A stretch of DNA of 5,583 nt from Hyphomicrobiales bacterium (GCA_023266715.1 JAHFPK010000192.1:1-5583); one strand, 5' to 3'; shown: positions 1 to 5,583, counted from the stretch's first letter. Notes: generated from the sequence alone by a model not told the origin. A program made the numbers and translations.

Positions 1-1
1 T

Positions 2-475
2 CTTTTTGCGCCGTGGCTTGGTCAGGAATCCACGGCGTTGATCACAGTTTCACTAATTTCGGTCTGGCAGTTCGTAGGGATTCCGATGATCCTGATTTAC
101 ACCGCGCTGCTTGCCATCCCGGAAGAACTCATTGATGCTGCGACAGTTGACGGCCTCAACCAATTCCAGGCATTCGTCTGGGTGAAGCTGCCGCTCATCC
201 TGCCCACCATCGGGCTTGTCTCGATCCTCACCTTTGTCAATAACTTCAACGCCTTTGACTTGATTTACGCGATGAAGGGGGCGCTGGCCGGACCCAATTT
301 CTCCGCCGACATCATGGGTACGTTTTTCTACCGCACATTCTTCGGCAACCAGTTGCAGCTCGGCAATCTCTCCATGGGGTCAACCGTTGCCACCATGATG
401 TTCCTCATTATTCTCATGGGCGTGATGACCTATCTGTTTGTCATTCAACGCCGCATGCAGCGCTACTCCTTCTGA
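2..475 (+). CDS. Carbohydrate ABC transporter permease, first subunit (5' end outside the window)
   Basis: Inner-membrane permease of a binding-protein-dependent sugar importer, CUT1 type (UgpA/MalF/LacF-like). The open frame continues from the left edge with no start codon in view, so only the C-terminal 157 residues are seen; the TTG at 38 lies inside the gene and is not the start. The cytoplasmic EAA loop that docks on the ATPase is clear: residues EELIDAATVDGL, followed about 11 residues later by KLPLILPTI. Several hydrophobic membrane segments surround it (for example VWQFVGIPMILIYTALLAI and the stretch ending MTYLFVI), and the chain ends with a basic tail (QRRMQRYSF). The stop lies only a few bases upstream of the second permease, so the two are in one operon and presumably form a heterodimer. 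The transporter class is firm; the substrate cannot be read from the permease alone. The neighbouring iolE suggests a cyclitol or related sugar (inference). Confidence 0.93.
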   Translation, partial: LFAPWLGQESTALITVSLISVWQFVGIPMILIYTALLAIPEELIDAATVDGLNQFQAFVWVKLPLILPTIGLVSILTFVNNFNAFDLIYAMKGALAGPNFSADIMGTFFYRTFFGNQLQLGNLSMGSTVATMMFLIILMGVMTYLFVIQRRMQRYSF

Positions 476-482
476 GGGCATG

Positions 483-1310
483 ATGCGGAAACCAGCCAGC
501 AGCCTCGTCGTCCACGCCATCCTCGGCCTTTACACCGCGCTCGCCCTGTTTCCAATTCTTCTGGTGATTATGAATTCCTTCAAGGCCCGCAAGGCGATCT
601 TCGGCGCGCCGCTCTCGTTTCCCACGCCATCAACCTTCTCGCTCATCGGCTATGACAAGGTTTTCGGCGACAGCAAGATCATCAGCTATTACGTCAACTC
701 GATCACGGTGACCGGCGGCACGATTTTCTTCACGCTGCTGTTCGGCGCGATGGCCGCCTGGGCGCTCACCGAATACAAATTCCGCTGGAACACGCTGCTG
801 GCGCTTTTCTTTTCCATCGGGATCATGGTGCCAATTCGTCTCGGCTCGGTGTCAATCATCCAGCTTGTCGTTCAGATGCATTTGATCAACACGCTCAGCG
901 CGCTCATTCTTGTTTACACGGCGCAGAACCTTCCGCTGGCAATTTTCATTCTTTCGGAATTCATAGCGCAGATCCCGAAGGACCTACGCGAAGCGGGGCG
1001 TTGTGATGGCCTGAGCGAATACAATATTTTCTTCCATATCGTGCTGCCGCTCATCCGCCCGGCCATGGCCACCGTCGCCGTCTTCACCATGATCCCGGTG
1101 TGGAACGACCTATGGTTCCCGCTGCTGCTCGCGCCCACTGGCGGCAAGCAAACGATTACGCTGGGCATCCAGCAATTCCTCGGCCAGTATATCACTGACT
1201 GGAATGCGGTGCTTTCGGCATTGTCCACCGCCATCATTCCCGTTCTCATTCTCTATGTCATTTTTTCGCGCCAATTGATCCGGGGCTTGACCTCGGGTGC
1301 CGTCAAGTGA
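483..1310 (+). CDS. Carbohydrate ABC transporter permease, second subunit
   Basis: Second inner-membrane permease of the CUT1 importer (UgpE/MalG/LacG-like), 275 aa, the usual size for this subunit. It starts with a short basic cytoplasmic N-terminus, then a first membrane helix at about residues 8-30; further hydrophobic segments lie near 72-95, 103-125, 137-160, 195-217 and 248-265, giving about six in total. The EAA coupling motif is at residues 170-193: REAGRCDGLSEYNIFF, then IVLPLIRP. Two ATGs stand in tandem at 480 and 483. A GAGGG Shine-Dalgarno-like stretch at 474-478 is only 1 nt from the first but 4 nt from the second, so 483 is chosen; 480 adds one Met. The open frame also extends upstream to 438, but that would overlap the first permease. 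The SD overlaps the stop codon of the upstream gene (473-475), suggesting translational coupling. The ATPase gene follows 7 nt after the stop. Confidence 0.95.
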   Translation: MRKPASSLVVHAILGLYTALALFPILLVIMNSFKARKAIFGAPLSFPTPSTFSLIGYDKVFGDSKIISYYVNSITVTGGTIFFTLLFGAMAAWALTEYKFRWNTLLALFFSIGIMVPIRLGSVSIIQLVVQMHLINTLSALILVYTAQNLPLAIFILSEFIAQIPKDLREAGRCDGLSEYNIFFHIVLPLIRPAMATVAVFTMIPVWNDLWFPLLLAPTGGKQTITLGIQQFLGQYITDWNAVLSALSTAIIPVLILYVIFSRQLIRGLTSGAVK

Positions 1311-1317
1311 GCCTGTC

Positions 1318-2385
1318 ATGTCGGAAGTGAAGATCGAAAAACTGCGCAAGTCCTACGGACCCGTCGAGGTGCTGAAGGATATTGACCTGACGGTGGAGAA
1401 TGGCTCCTTCGTGGTTCTTGTCGGGCCATCGGGCTGCGGCAAGTCCACGCTCTTGCGCTCAATTGCAGGACTTGAGCCCGTCACCTCGGGAAGCATGACC
1501 ATTGGCGGCAAGAAAGTGAATGACCTGCCGCCCGCCCAGCGCGAGATCGCCATGGTGTTCCAGTCCTATGCGCTTTATCCGCACATGGATGTCTACAACA
1601 ACATGGCCTTCGGCCTGAAATTCGCAAAGACGCCCAAGGCCGACATCGACGCCCGCGTCAACGAGGCGGCCCGCATTTTGCAACTTGAGCCCCTGCTCAA
1701 GCGCAGGCCGCGCGAACTGTCGGGCGGCCAGCGCCAGCGCGTTGCCATCGGGCGCGCCATCGTGCGCAAGCCGCAAGTATTTTTGTTCGACGAGCCGCTT
1801 TCCAATCTCGATGCCGCCTTGCGCATCAATACGCGGGTCGAGATTGCCAAGCTGCACAAGATGCTGAAGGCTACCATTGTCTACGTCACCCATGACCAGG
1901 TGGAAGCCATGACGCTGGCCGACAAGATCGTGGTGATGAACAAGGGTCGCATTGAGCAAACGGGAAAGCCGCTTGATCTTTATTACAAGCCCGCCAATCT
2001 CTTTGTGGCCGGCTTCATCGGTTCGCCAGCCATGAATTTTCTCACGGCAACGGTGAAACAAGGCGGTGTTCTCGTATTGTCAGATGGCCAAGAATTGAAG
2101 GTAAAACTTCCAAACTCTTGCGGACCGGGTGATGCGGTCACGCTGGGTTGCAGGCCAGAGCACATGACGCTGGGCGGAAGCGGCACATTTAAACTGAATG
2201 GCATGATCGATCTCATCGAGCGCCTGGGCGAGTCAGGCTTTGCCCATGTGCGGCTGCCTTCGGGCCAAACGGTCATCGCAGAGGTGCGCGGCGATCCCGG
2301 CACCAGTTCGGGACAGACAGCCACTCTCACGTTTGATGCTGACCATCTTCATCTCTTCAATGCGGAAGGACAACGGCTGGACTAA
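1318..2385 (+). CDS. Carbohydrate ABC transporter ATP-binding protein (UgpC/MalK/MsmX family)
   Basis: ATPase that drives the importer from the cytoplasmic face, 355 aa, normal for MalK/UgpC-type subunits with a regulatory C-terminal domain. Residues seen: Walker A GPSGCGKST (36-44), Q-loop Gln82 in VFQSYALYPHM, signature LSGGQ (134-138), Walker B VFLFDEP (154-160, Asp158/Glu159), D-loop SNLDAALR and switch His192 in THDQVEAM. After about residue 235 comes the OB-fold/TOBE part, with the typical GCRPEH motif (277-282) and a closing HLHLF segment. All catalytic residues are present. The start at 1318 gives the family's usual opening (MSEVKIEKLRKSYG). A GTG at 1297 in the same frame would overlap the permease and add seven unconserved residues. 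The ribosome site is weak (AAGTGAG around the upstream stop), so translation probably relies on coupling. It is the last gene of the transporter operon and converges on the MocR gene, with the two stop codons overlapping. Such ATPases often serve several CUT1 systems, so the protein gives no substrate information. Confidence 0.97.
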   Translation: MSEVKIEKLRKSYGPVEVLKDIDLTVENGSFVVLVGPSGCGKSTLLRSIAGLEPVTSGSMTIGGKKVNDLPPAQREIAMVFQSYALYPHMDVYNNMAFGLKFAKTPKADIDARVNEAARILQLEPLLKRRPRELSGGQRQRVAIGRAIVRKPQVFLFDEPLSNLDAALRINTRVEIAKLHKMLKATIVYVTHDQVEAMTLADKIVVMNKGRIEQTGKPLDLYYKPANLFVAGFIGSPAMNFLTATVKQGGVLVLSDGQELKVKLPNSCGPGDAVTLGCRPEHMTLGGSGTFKLNGMIDLIERLGESGFAHVRLPSGQTVIAEVRGDPGTSSGQTATLTFDADHLHLFNAEGQRLD

Positions 2386-3833
2386 GCGGACGCCTCGCGA
2401 AGCACGTCGCGCAGCTTGCCCATGGCTTTTTGGGTCGCCCGCTCATCGGCTGCGGCAAAACCCATCAGGAGTCCCCGTTCAACCTGTCCGTGCCTGTATT
2501 GGATTGAGAGGGGCGAGACATTTACGCCTTGCTCAAGTGCAGCGCGCGCAATAATCCGGTCATTGCGGTCCTCATGAAGGAGTCCGACGAGCTGGATGCC
2601 TGACTCGGTGCGGCGCAAATGCAGCCAGGGGCTGAGATAGTCCTCGCAGATTTCCATGAAATATTGCCGCCGCGCGGCATAGAGCCTCCGCATGCGACGC
2701 AGGTGCCGGGTGAAGTGCCCTTCGTTGATGAAATCGGCAAGGGCTGCTTGCGTGACGAGGGGTGCGAATTGCCCCGTGACGCTCAGGGCCGAAACGATGC
2801 CTTCGCGAATGGCTTCTGGGACAACGAGAAAGCCCAGGCGCATGGCCGGGAAAAGAATCTTGGCAAAAGTTCCGACATAAACAATCCGGCTCGATGTGCT
2901 GATGCCTTGCAGGGCCGGAATGGGCTGGCCCTGGAAGCGGTATTCGCTGTCATAATCATCTTCGATAATCCAGGAGTTCCAGCTCTCTGCCATGTGGATG
3001 AGATTGAGCCGTTGTTCCATGGGCATGGTGACGCCAAGGGGATGATGGCAGGACGGAGTTACGAAGATGAGACGCGGGGCAACAGGCGGAGGTTCAAGAT
3101 TCCAGCCGCTGTCATTCACTCTAAGGGGTGCGAGATTCGCGCCCGCCGAGAGAAAGGCTGCACCGGCGCCATAATATCCCGGCTCTTCCATCCACACGGT
3201 GTCGCCGGGATCAATGAGAATGCGGGCCAAGAGGTCAAAGGCCGACTGGGCGCCATTGGTCACGACAATCTGCTCAGGCTTGCAATTCATCCCGCGCGAG
3301 GCCGTGAGGTAGCGGGCGATGGCTTCGCACAGGGGCGGATAGCCTCTTACATGATAGGTGCCGAACAAATCGTGGCGCGCCAGTTTTGCCCTCTTGCCGA
3401 GCAGCTTGGACCAGGTGGTGAAGGGAAAATTGTCGGAATCGGGCAAGCCGGGGTGAAAGGCCAGAAGGCCCGGCTTGCCGTGATGGTAGGGTTGCGCCAG
3501 CATGATTTTTCCGCGCGCCGATATGGTGTTGACGGTTTCCGCCCGCGTGTTTTTCGCTGCAGTGGCGGGAGTGGGAAGATCCATCACCAGGGGCGGCGAA
3601 CCGCGCCGCATCAGCAGGTAGCCCTCGAGTGCTAACTGTTCATAGGCGGCGATGACGGTGTTGCGGCCAACGGCGAGGTCTTTGGTGAGAAGGCGGGTTG
3701 AAGGCAGTGCTGCTCCGCTCGGCAGGATACGGCGTTCGATGAGAGTGCGGAGCTGGCTGTAGAGCTGGCGATGCAGATTGGTCGCGATACTGCGGTCAAT
3801 GACGATGCCGCCCAGAGGGAAAACCGTTGCCAT
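2382..3833 (-). CDS. MocR-subfamily GntR transcriptional regulator with aminotransferase-like PLP domain
   Basis: DNA-binding regulator of the MocR/GabR/PdxR type, 483 aa, within the usual family length. The N-terminal GntR winged helix covers about residues 18-80: LHRQLYSQLRTLIERRIL, then GAALPSTRLL and VGRNTVIAAYEQL. A linker (about 86-119) leads to a fold-type-I aminotransferase-like domain. PLP-site features: NGAQSAFDLLARIL (193-206), EEPGYYGA (216-223), EDDYDSEYRF (291-300, with Asp292 and Tyr294 at the positions that contact PLP in GabR) and GTFAKILFPAMRLGF, in which Lys325 is the expected Schiff-base lysine. PLP binding is therefore likely. Two motifs deviate from the family: SCHHPLG (261-267) where SHQxPTG is usual, and Ala324 before the lysine where Ser is common. 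In this family the PLP aldimine usually senses an amine or amino acid. The gene is divergent from the oxidoreductase-iolE pair, its probable target. An AGGA Shine-Dalgarno lies 6 nt before the ATG. The exact effector is unknown. Confidence 0.95.
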   Translation of the reverse strand: MATVFPLGGIVIDRSIATNLHRQLYSQLRTLIERRILPSGAALPSTRLLTKDLAVGRNTVIAAYEQLALEGYLLMRRGSPPLVMDLPTPATAAKNTRAETVNTISARGKIMLAQPYHHGKPGLLAFHPGLPDSDNFPFTTWSKLLGKRAKLARHDLFGTYHVRGYPPLCEAIARYLTASRGMNCKPEQIVVTNGAQSAFDLLARILIDPGDTVWMEEPGYYGAGAAFLSAGANLAPLRVNDSGWNLEPPPVAPRLIFVTPSCHHPLGVTMPMEQRLNLIHMAESWNSWIIEDDYDSEYRFQGQPIPALQGISTSSRIVYVGTFAKILFPAMRLGFLVVPEAIREGIVSALSVTGQFAPLVTQAALADFINEGHFTRHLRRMRRLYAARRQYFMEICEDYLSPWLHLRRTESGIQLVGLLHEDRNDRIIARAALEQGVNVSPLSIQYRHGQVERGLLMGFAAADERATQKAMGKLRDVLREASA

Positions 3834-3835
3834 AG

Positions 3836-3879
3836 TGGTTCCTAAAAATGATCGTGTTCTGGTTCTAACAATGGAACCA
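3836..3879. promoter_or_regulatory. Candidate MocR operator: three TGGTTC elements
   Basis: Seen directly: TGGTTCC at 3836-3842, TGGTTCT at 3860-3866, and the inverse GGAACCA at 3873-3879. The first two are direct repeats spaced 24 bp start to start, and the second and third form an inverted repeat (TGGTTC, 8 bp, GAACCA). MocR-family regulators are known to bind direct or inverted repeats in the divergent promoter region of their own gene. The inverted pair covers the predicted start of regulator transcription and abuts the expected -35 region of the oxidoreductase promoter, which fits self-repression together with activation of the operon. The assignment to this regulator is inference. Confidence 0.5.
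3840..3843 (-). promoter_or_regulatory. Ribosome binding site of the MocR-type regulator
   Basis: Read on the - strand, AGGA stands 6 nt before the ATG at 3833, which supports that start. It lies within one of the TGGTTC/GGAACCA elements, so part of the repeat match here may come from ribosome-binding constraint and not from operator function. Confidence 0.6.
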
Positions 3880-3884
3880 ATGCA

Positions 3885-3914
3885 GTTATAGGCTCAGGGC
3901 TATAATAATGACAA
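3885..3914 (-). promoter_or_regulatory. Putative sigma-70-type promoter of the MocR-type gene
   Basis: On the - strand, TTGTCA (3914-3909) and TATAAC (3890-3885) are separated by 18 bp, a good match to a housekeeping promoter. Transcription would begin near 3878, inside the inverted TGGTTC element, leaving a leader of about 45 nt before the ATG at 3833. This is a pattern match only. Confidence 0.45.
3901..3906 (+). promoter_or_regulatory. Putative -10 element of the oxidoreductase-iolE operon
   Basis: A perfect TATAAT occurs 32 bp before the oxidoreductase start codon, which would place the transcript start near 3913. No recognisable -35 hexamer stands 16-18 bp upstream (the bases around 3877-3884 read CCAATGCA). 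That is the arrangement expected of an activator-dependent promoter, here with the TGGTTC elements next to the empty -35 position. Confidence 0.4.
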
Positions 3915-3920
3915 GGTTTT

Positions 3921-3935
3921 AGTCCGGGGTGGACT
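3921..3935 (+). other. Small inverted repeat around the oxidoreductase ribosome site
   Basis: AGTCC-GGGGT-GGACT forms a perfect 5-bp stem with a 5-nt loop, ending 3 nt before the ATG at 3939. The only Shine-Dalgarno-like bases for this gene (GGGGTGG, 3926-3932) fall in the loop and one arm. It could tune translation initiation, but the stem is short and may be chance. Confidence 0.3.
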
Positions 3936-3938
3936 GCA

Positions 3939-5066
3939 ATGCAGCGGTTGAGGGTTGGCGTCATCGGGGCCGGCGGAATTGCTCAGATCGAGCATATTCC
4001 GAACCTGATGAAGCTGAAGCATCAGTTTGAGATTTTGGGCGTCTGCGACCCCTCGGCAAAAGTGCGCGCCTTCATCTATGAACAATTCGGAATTTTGACG
4101 TTTGAGGAAATCGATGGGCTCTTGGCACAGCCCCTGGATGCCGTTGTCATCGCATCGCCTGATCCCCTGCACCATGAACAGGTGCTTGCCGCCTTCGCGC
4201 GCGGGCTCCATGTCTTTTGTGAAAAGCCGCTGTGCTATTCCGTTGCCGACATCGATGCGCTGATTGCCGCCCGTGACCGCGCCGGCAAGGTCCTGCAGGT
4301 AGGCTACATGAAGCGCTTCGATCCGAGTTACGAGGCAGCGCTGGCACGCATGCCGGGCACTGCAAAAACCTTGCGCTATGTGGCCGTTGAAGTGAATGAT
4401 CCGGATGCCTGGCCTTTCATCAAGCATCACACATGGCGCCATGGCGATGATGTGCCGTCGGACCTTGTGGCCTCGGTGCGGGCAAAGCAGCAACAGCAAA
4501 TGGCACGCGCCGTATCAGCGCCTCTTGATCCCATGAGTTACCGTGGTTTCACCGGCGCCTATTGCTCCTCCCTGGTGCATGATGTGAATGCCGTTCACGG
4601 ACTTCTCGATGGGCTTGGGATTCCAGACGGTGAAATTGCTGGCGCTCAGCTGTTTGCGAAAGGAGAGGGCGGCCAGGGTGCGGTGCGCCTGCTTGGCGGC
4701 CAGGCCCTGTGGAACATGGTTCACCTCAAGGTTCCAGCTCTTGCGGATTACCGCGAGCATATAACATTCTATTTTGATTATGGCGTGCTTGAACTTGAAT
4801 TCCCGTCCCCCTGGCTCAATCACCAGCCGACGCGGCTGACAATCAGGAAGAGCAATGGTTACACGCTCGTCAGTGAAGATGTGAGAACGGGATTTGAGGA
4901 GGCCTTTATCGAAGAACTGAAGGGTTTTTGGTCTGCTGTCGTGGAAGGAAAGCCAGTTCGCAATACCGCGGAACAGGCGCGCCGTGATATGAATCTGCTC
5001 AGCGGCCTTGCCCAGTATCACGCCACCCACACGCCGCAGTCAGCAGGCAATGGAGTCCGTTCATGA
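3939..5066 (+). CDS. Gfo/Idh/MocA family NAD(P)-dependent oxidoreductase
   Basis: Cytoplasmic dehydrogenase of 375 aa, normal size for the family, which includes inositol 2-dehydrogenase, scyllo-inositol dehydrogenases and rhizopine MocA. The N-terminal Rossmann domain opens with RVGVIGAGGIAQIEH, with the nucleotide-binding GxGxxA at residues 10-15. The strand VVIASPDPLHH (69-79) and the hallmark CEKPL (94-98) follow, with Lys96 the likely catalytic lysine. The C-terminal alpha/beta domain carries SLVHDVNAVHGLL (211-223); His214 aligns with the catalytic histidine of inositol dehydrogenase. The acidic residue expected four positions earlier (DxxxH) is Ser210 here. A polar segment with four Gln (184-187) lies between the domains. 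It overlaps iolE by 4 nt (ATGA), so it probably makes the inosose that IolE uses, from an inositol or a derivative (inference). The start at 3939 puts the Rossmann strand right at the N-terminus as usual; its ribosome site is weak. The exact substrate is not determined. Confidence 0.92.
   Translation: MQRLRVGVIGAGGIAQIEHIPNLMKLKHQFEILGVCDPSAKVRAFIYEQFGILTFEEIDGLLAQPLDAVVIASPDPLHHEQVLAAFARGLHVFCEKPLCYSVADIDALIAARDRAGKVLQVGYMKRFDPSYEAALARMPGTAKTLRYVAVEVNDPDAWPFIKHHTWRHGDDVPSDLVASVRAKQQQQMARAVSAPLDPMSYRGFTGAYCSSLVHDVNAVHGLLDGLGIPDGEIAGAQLFAKGEGGQGAVRLLGGQALWNMVHLKVPALADYREHITFYFDYGVLELEFPSPWLNHQPTRLTIRKSNGYTLVSEDVRTGFEEAFIEELKGFWSAVVEGKPVRNTAEQARRDMNLLSGLAQYHATHTPQSAGNGVRS
5052..5055 (+). promoter_or_regulatory. 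Ribosome binding site of iolE
   Basis: GGAG lies 7 nt before the ATG at 5063, inside the last codons of the oxidoreductase gene. With the ATGA stop/start overlap it fixes the iolE start and suggests translational coupling. Confidence 0.7.
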
Positions 5067-5583
5067 AAGTCCGCATCGGCATCAATCCGATTACGTGGAG
5101 CAATGATGATGTGCCCGAGCTTGGTGGCGACACGCCGCTTGAGGTCTGCCTGAGTGAAACCAGGCAGGCGGGCTATGCGGGAACCGAACTTGGCGGTAAG
5201 TTTCCGCGGAAGTCGGCGGAGTTGAAACCCATCATGCAGCGTCACGGGCTTGCCGTGATTTCGGGCTGGTATGATGGCCGGTGCGATGAGAAAGACGTAG
5301 GCGAAGAAATGGATGCCATCGGCCCCCATCTGCAGCTGCTGAAAGACATGGGCGCTACCCATGTTGTCTATGCCGATACGTCGCGGGGCCGTCTTGGCGC
5401 GGTCTGGGAGCCTATTTCCAAACGTCCTGCATTGCAGGCGTCTGAATGGCCGGTTTATGGCCGCAAGCTCACGCAGCTGGCGGAACGCATGGTTGATTTC
5501 GGCGTGCGCATGGCCTTTCACCATCACATGGGAACCATTGTCGAGTCGGATGCCGATGTCGGACTGCTCATGAAGCATACGGG
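5063..5583 (+). CDS. iolE: Inosose (2-keto-myo-inositol) dehydratase, 3' end outside the window
   Basis: IolE removes water from 2-keto-myo-inositol (scyllo-inosose) to give 3D-trihydroxycyclohexane-1,2-dione, the second step of the Bacillus/rhizobial inositol pathway (EC 4.2.1.44). The frame starts MKVRIGINPITWSNDDVPEL, which is characteristic of IolE, and continues with GYAGTELGGKFPR (residues 37-49), VISGWYDG, VVYADTS, an ISKRPALQASEW stretch (133-144) and AFHHHMGTIVE. The HHH run belongs to the metal-binding region of this xylose-isomerase-like TIM barrel. About 173 of the roughly 300 residues usual for the family are seen, with no break in frame up to the right edge. The start is set by the ATGA overlap with the oxidoreductase gene and a GGAG ribosome site 7 nt upstream. 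The rhizopine protein MocC belongs to the same fold family, so a related substrate is possible, but the motifs fit IolE proper. Confidence 0.92.
   Translation, partial: MKVRIGINPITWSNDDVPELGGDTPLEVCLSETRQAGYAGTELGGKFPRKSAELKPIMQRHGLAVISGWYDGRCDEKDVGEEMDAIGPHLQLLKDMGATHVVYADTSRGRLGAVWEPISKRPALQASEWPVYGRKLTQLAERMVDFGVRMAFHHHMGTIVESDADVGLLMKHT

Noticed and set aside
38..475. Short permease starting at TTG 38
   Set aside because: The same frame is open to the left edge with membrane-protein sequence before 38, so the gene is cut by the window, not short.
438..482. Upstream start for the second permease at 438
   Set aside because: It would overlap the first permease by 38 nt and add residues unlike the family; the GAGGG site points to 483 (or 480).
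1459..2061. 200-codon - strand frame opposite the ATPase gene
   Set aside because: Shadow of a highly conserved ATPase; the composition (His/Gly/Leu-rich, no domain) is that of a complement reading.
2370..2420. Possible terminator between the convergent genes
   Set aside because: No stable stem followed by a T-run could be found by eye on either strand; the stop codons overlap, leaving no intergenic space.
2240..2554. 104-codon + strand frame spanning the ATPase/regulator junction
   Set aside because: It lies within two certain genes, has no ribosome site and no recognisable content.
2619..3635. 338-codon open frame on the + strand opposite the MocR gene
   Set aside because: Antisense to a gene with all family motifs. 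The translation has no recognisable domain and is typical of the shadow frame of a GC-rich gene.
3900..5578. Three long, nearly adjacent - strand open frames (3900-4499, 4515-5030, 5018-5578) opposite the oxidoreductase and iolE
   Set aside because: The near-continuity is striking, but the translations show no family motifs and the + strand genes explain the sequence fully. Third-position GC bias explains open antisense frames.

Overview
The window reads as a chromosomal or large-replicon catabolic locus of a moderately GC-rich alphaproteobacterium, most likely of the Rhizobiales/Hyphomicrobiales type. This is inferred from codon use, from the CUT1 sugar transporter with a UgpC/MalK-like ATPase, and from the pairing of a MocR-type regulator with a Gfo/Idh/MocA oxidoreductase and an IolE-like dehydratase. 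Coding density is very high. The only real intergenic space is about 105 bp (3834-3938).

Layout: positions 1-2385 (+ strand) hold the distal part of a carbohydrate ABC transporter operon: the 3' part of a first permease, a complete second permease, and a complete ATPase. No substrate-binding protein is visible; it is presumably upstream of the window. Facing it, on the - strand (2382-3833), is a MocR-subfamily GntR regulator with a winged-helix domain fused to a fold-type-I aminotransferase-like domain. Its stop codon overlaps the stop codon of the ATPase gene. Divergent from the regulator, on the + strand, are a Gfo/Idh/MocA NAD(P)-dependent oxidoreductase (3939-5066) and, overlapping it by 4 nt, the first 173 codons of iolE, inosose (2-keto-myo-inositol) dehydratase, which runs off the right edge.

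How the genes may work together (inference): the ABC transporter imports a cyclitol or cyclitol derivative, the oxidoreductase oxidises it to an inosose, and IolE dehydrates the inosose towards the inositol catabolic pathway. The MocR protein probably controls the oxidoreductase-iolE operon, and itself, from the shared divergent control region. That region has three copies of a TGGTTC element (two direct, one inverted) and two overlapping promoter-like sequences. The set regulator + MocA-fold dehydrogenase + IolE/MocC-fold protein resembles the rhizopine (moc) catabolic locus of rhizobia. This raises the possibility that the substrate is an amino- or O-methyl-inositol sensed by the PLP domain, rather than plain myo-inositol. 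No mobile element, RNA gene, CRISPR array or clear terminator was seen.
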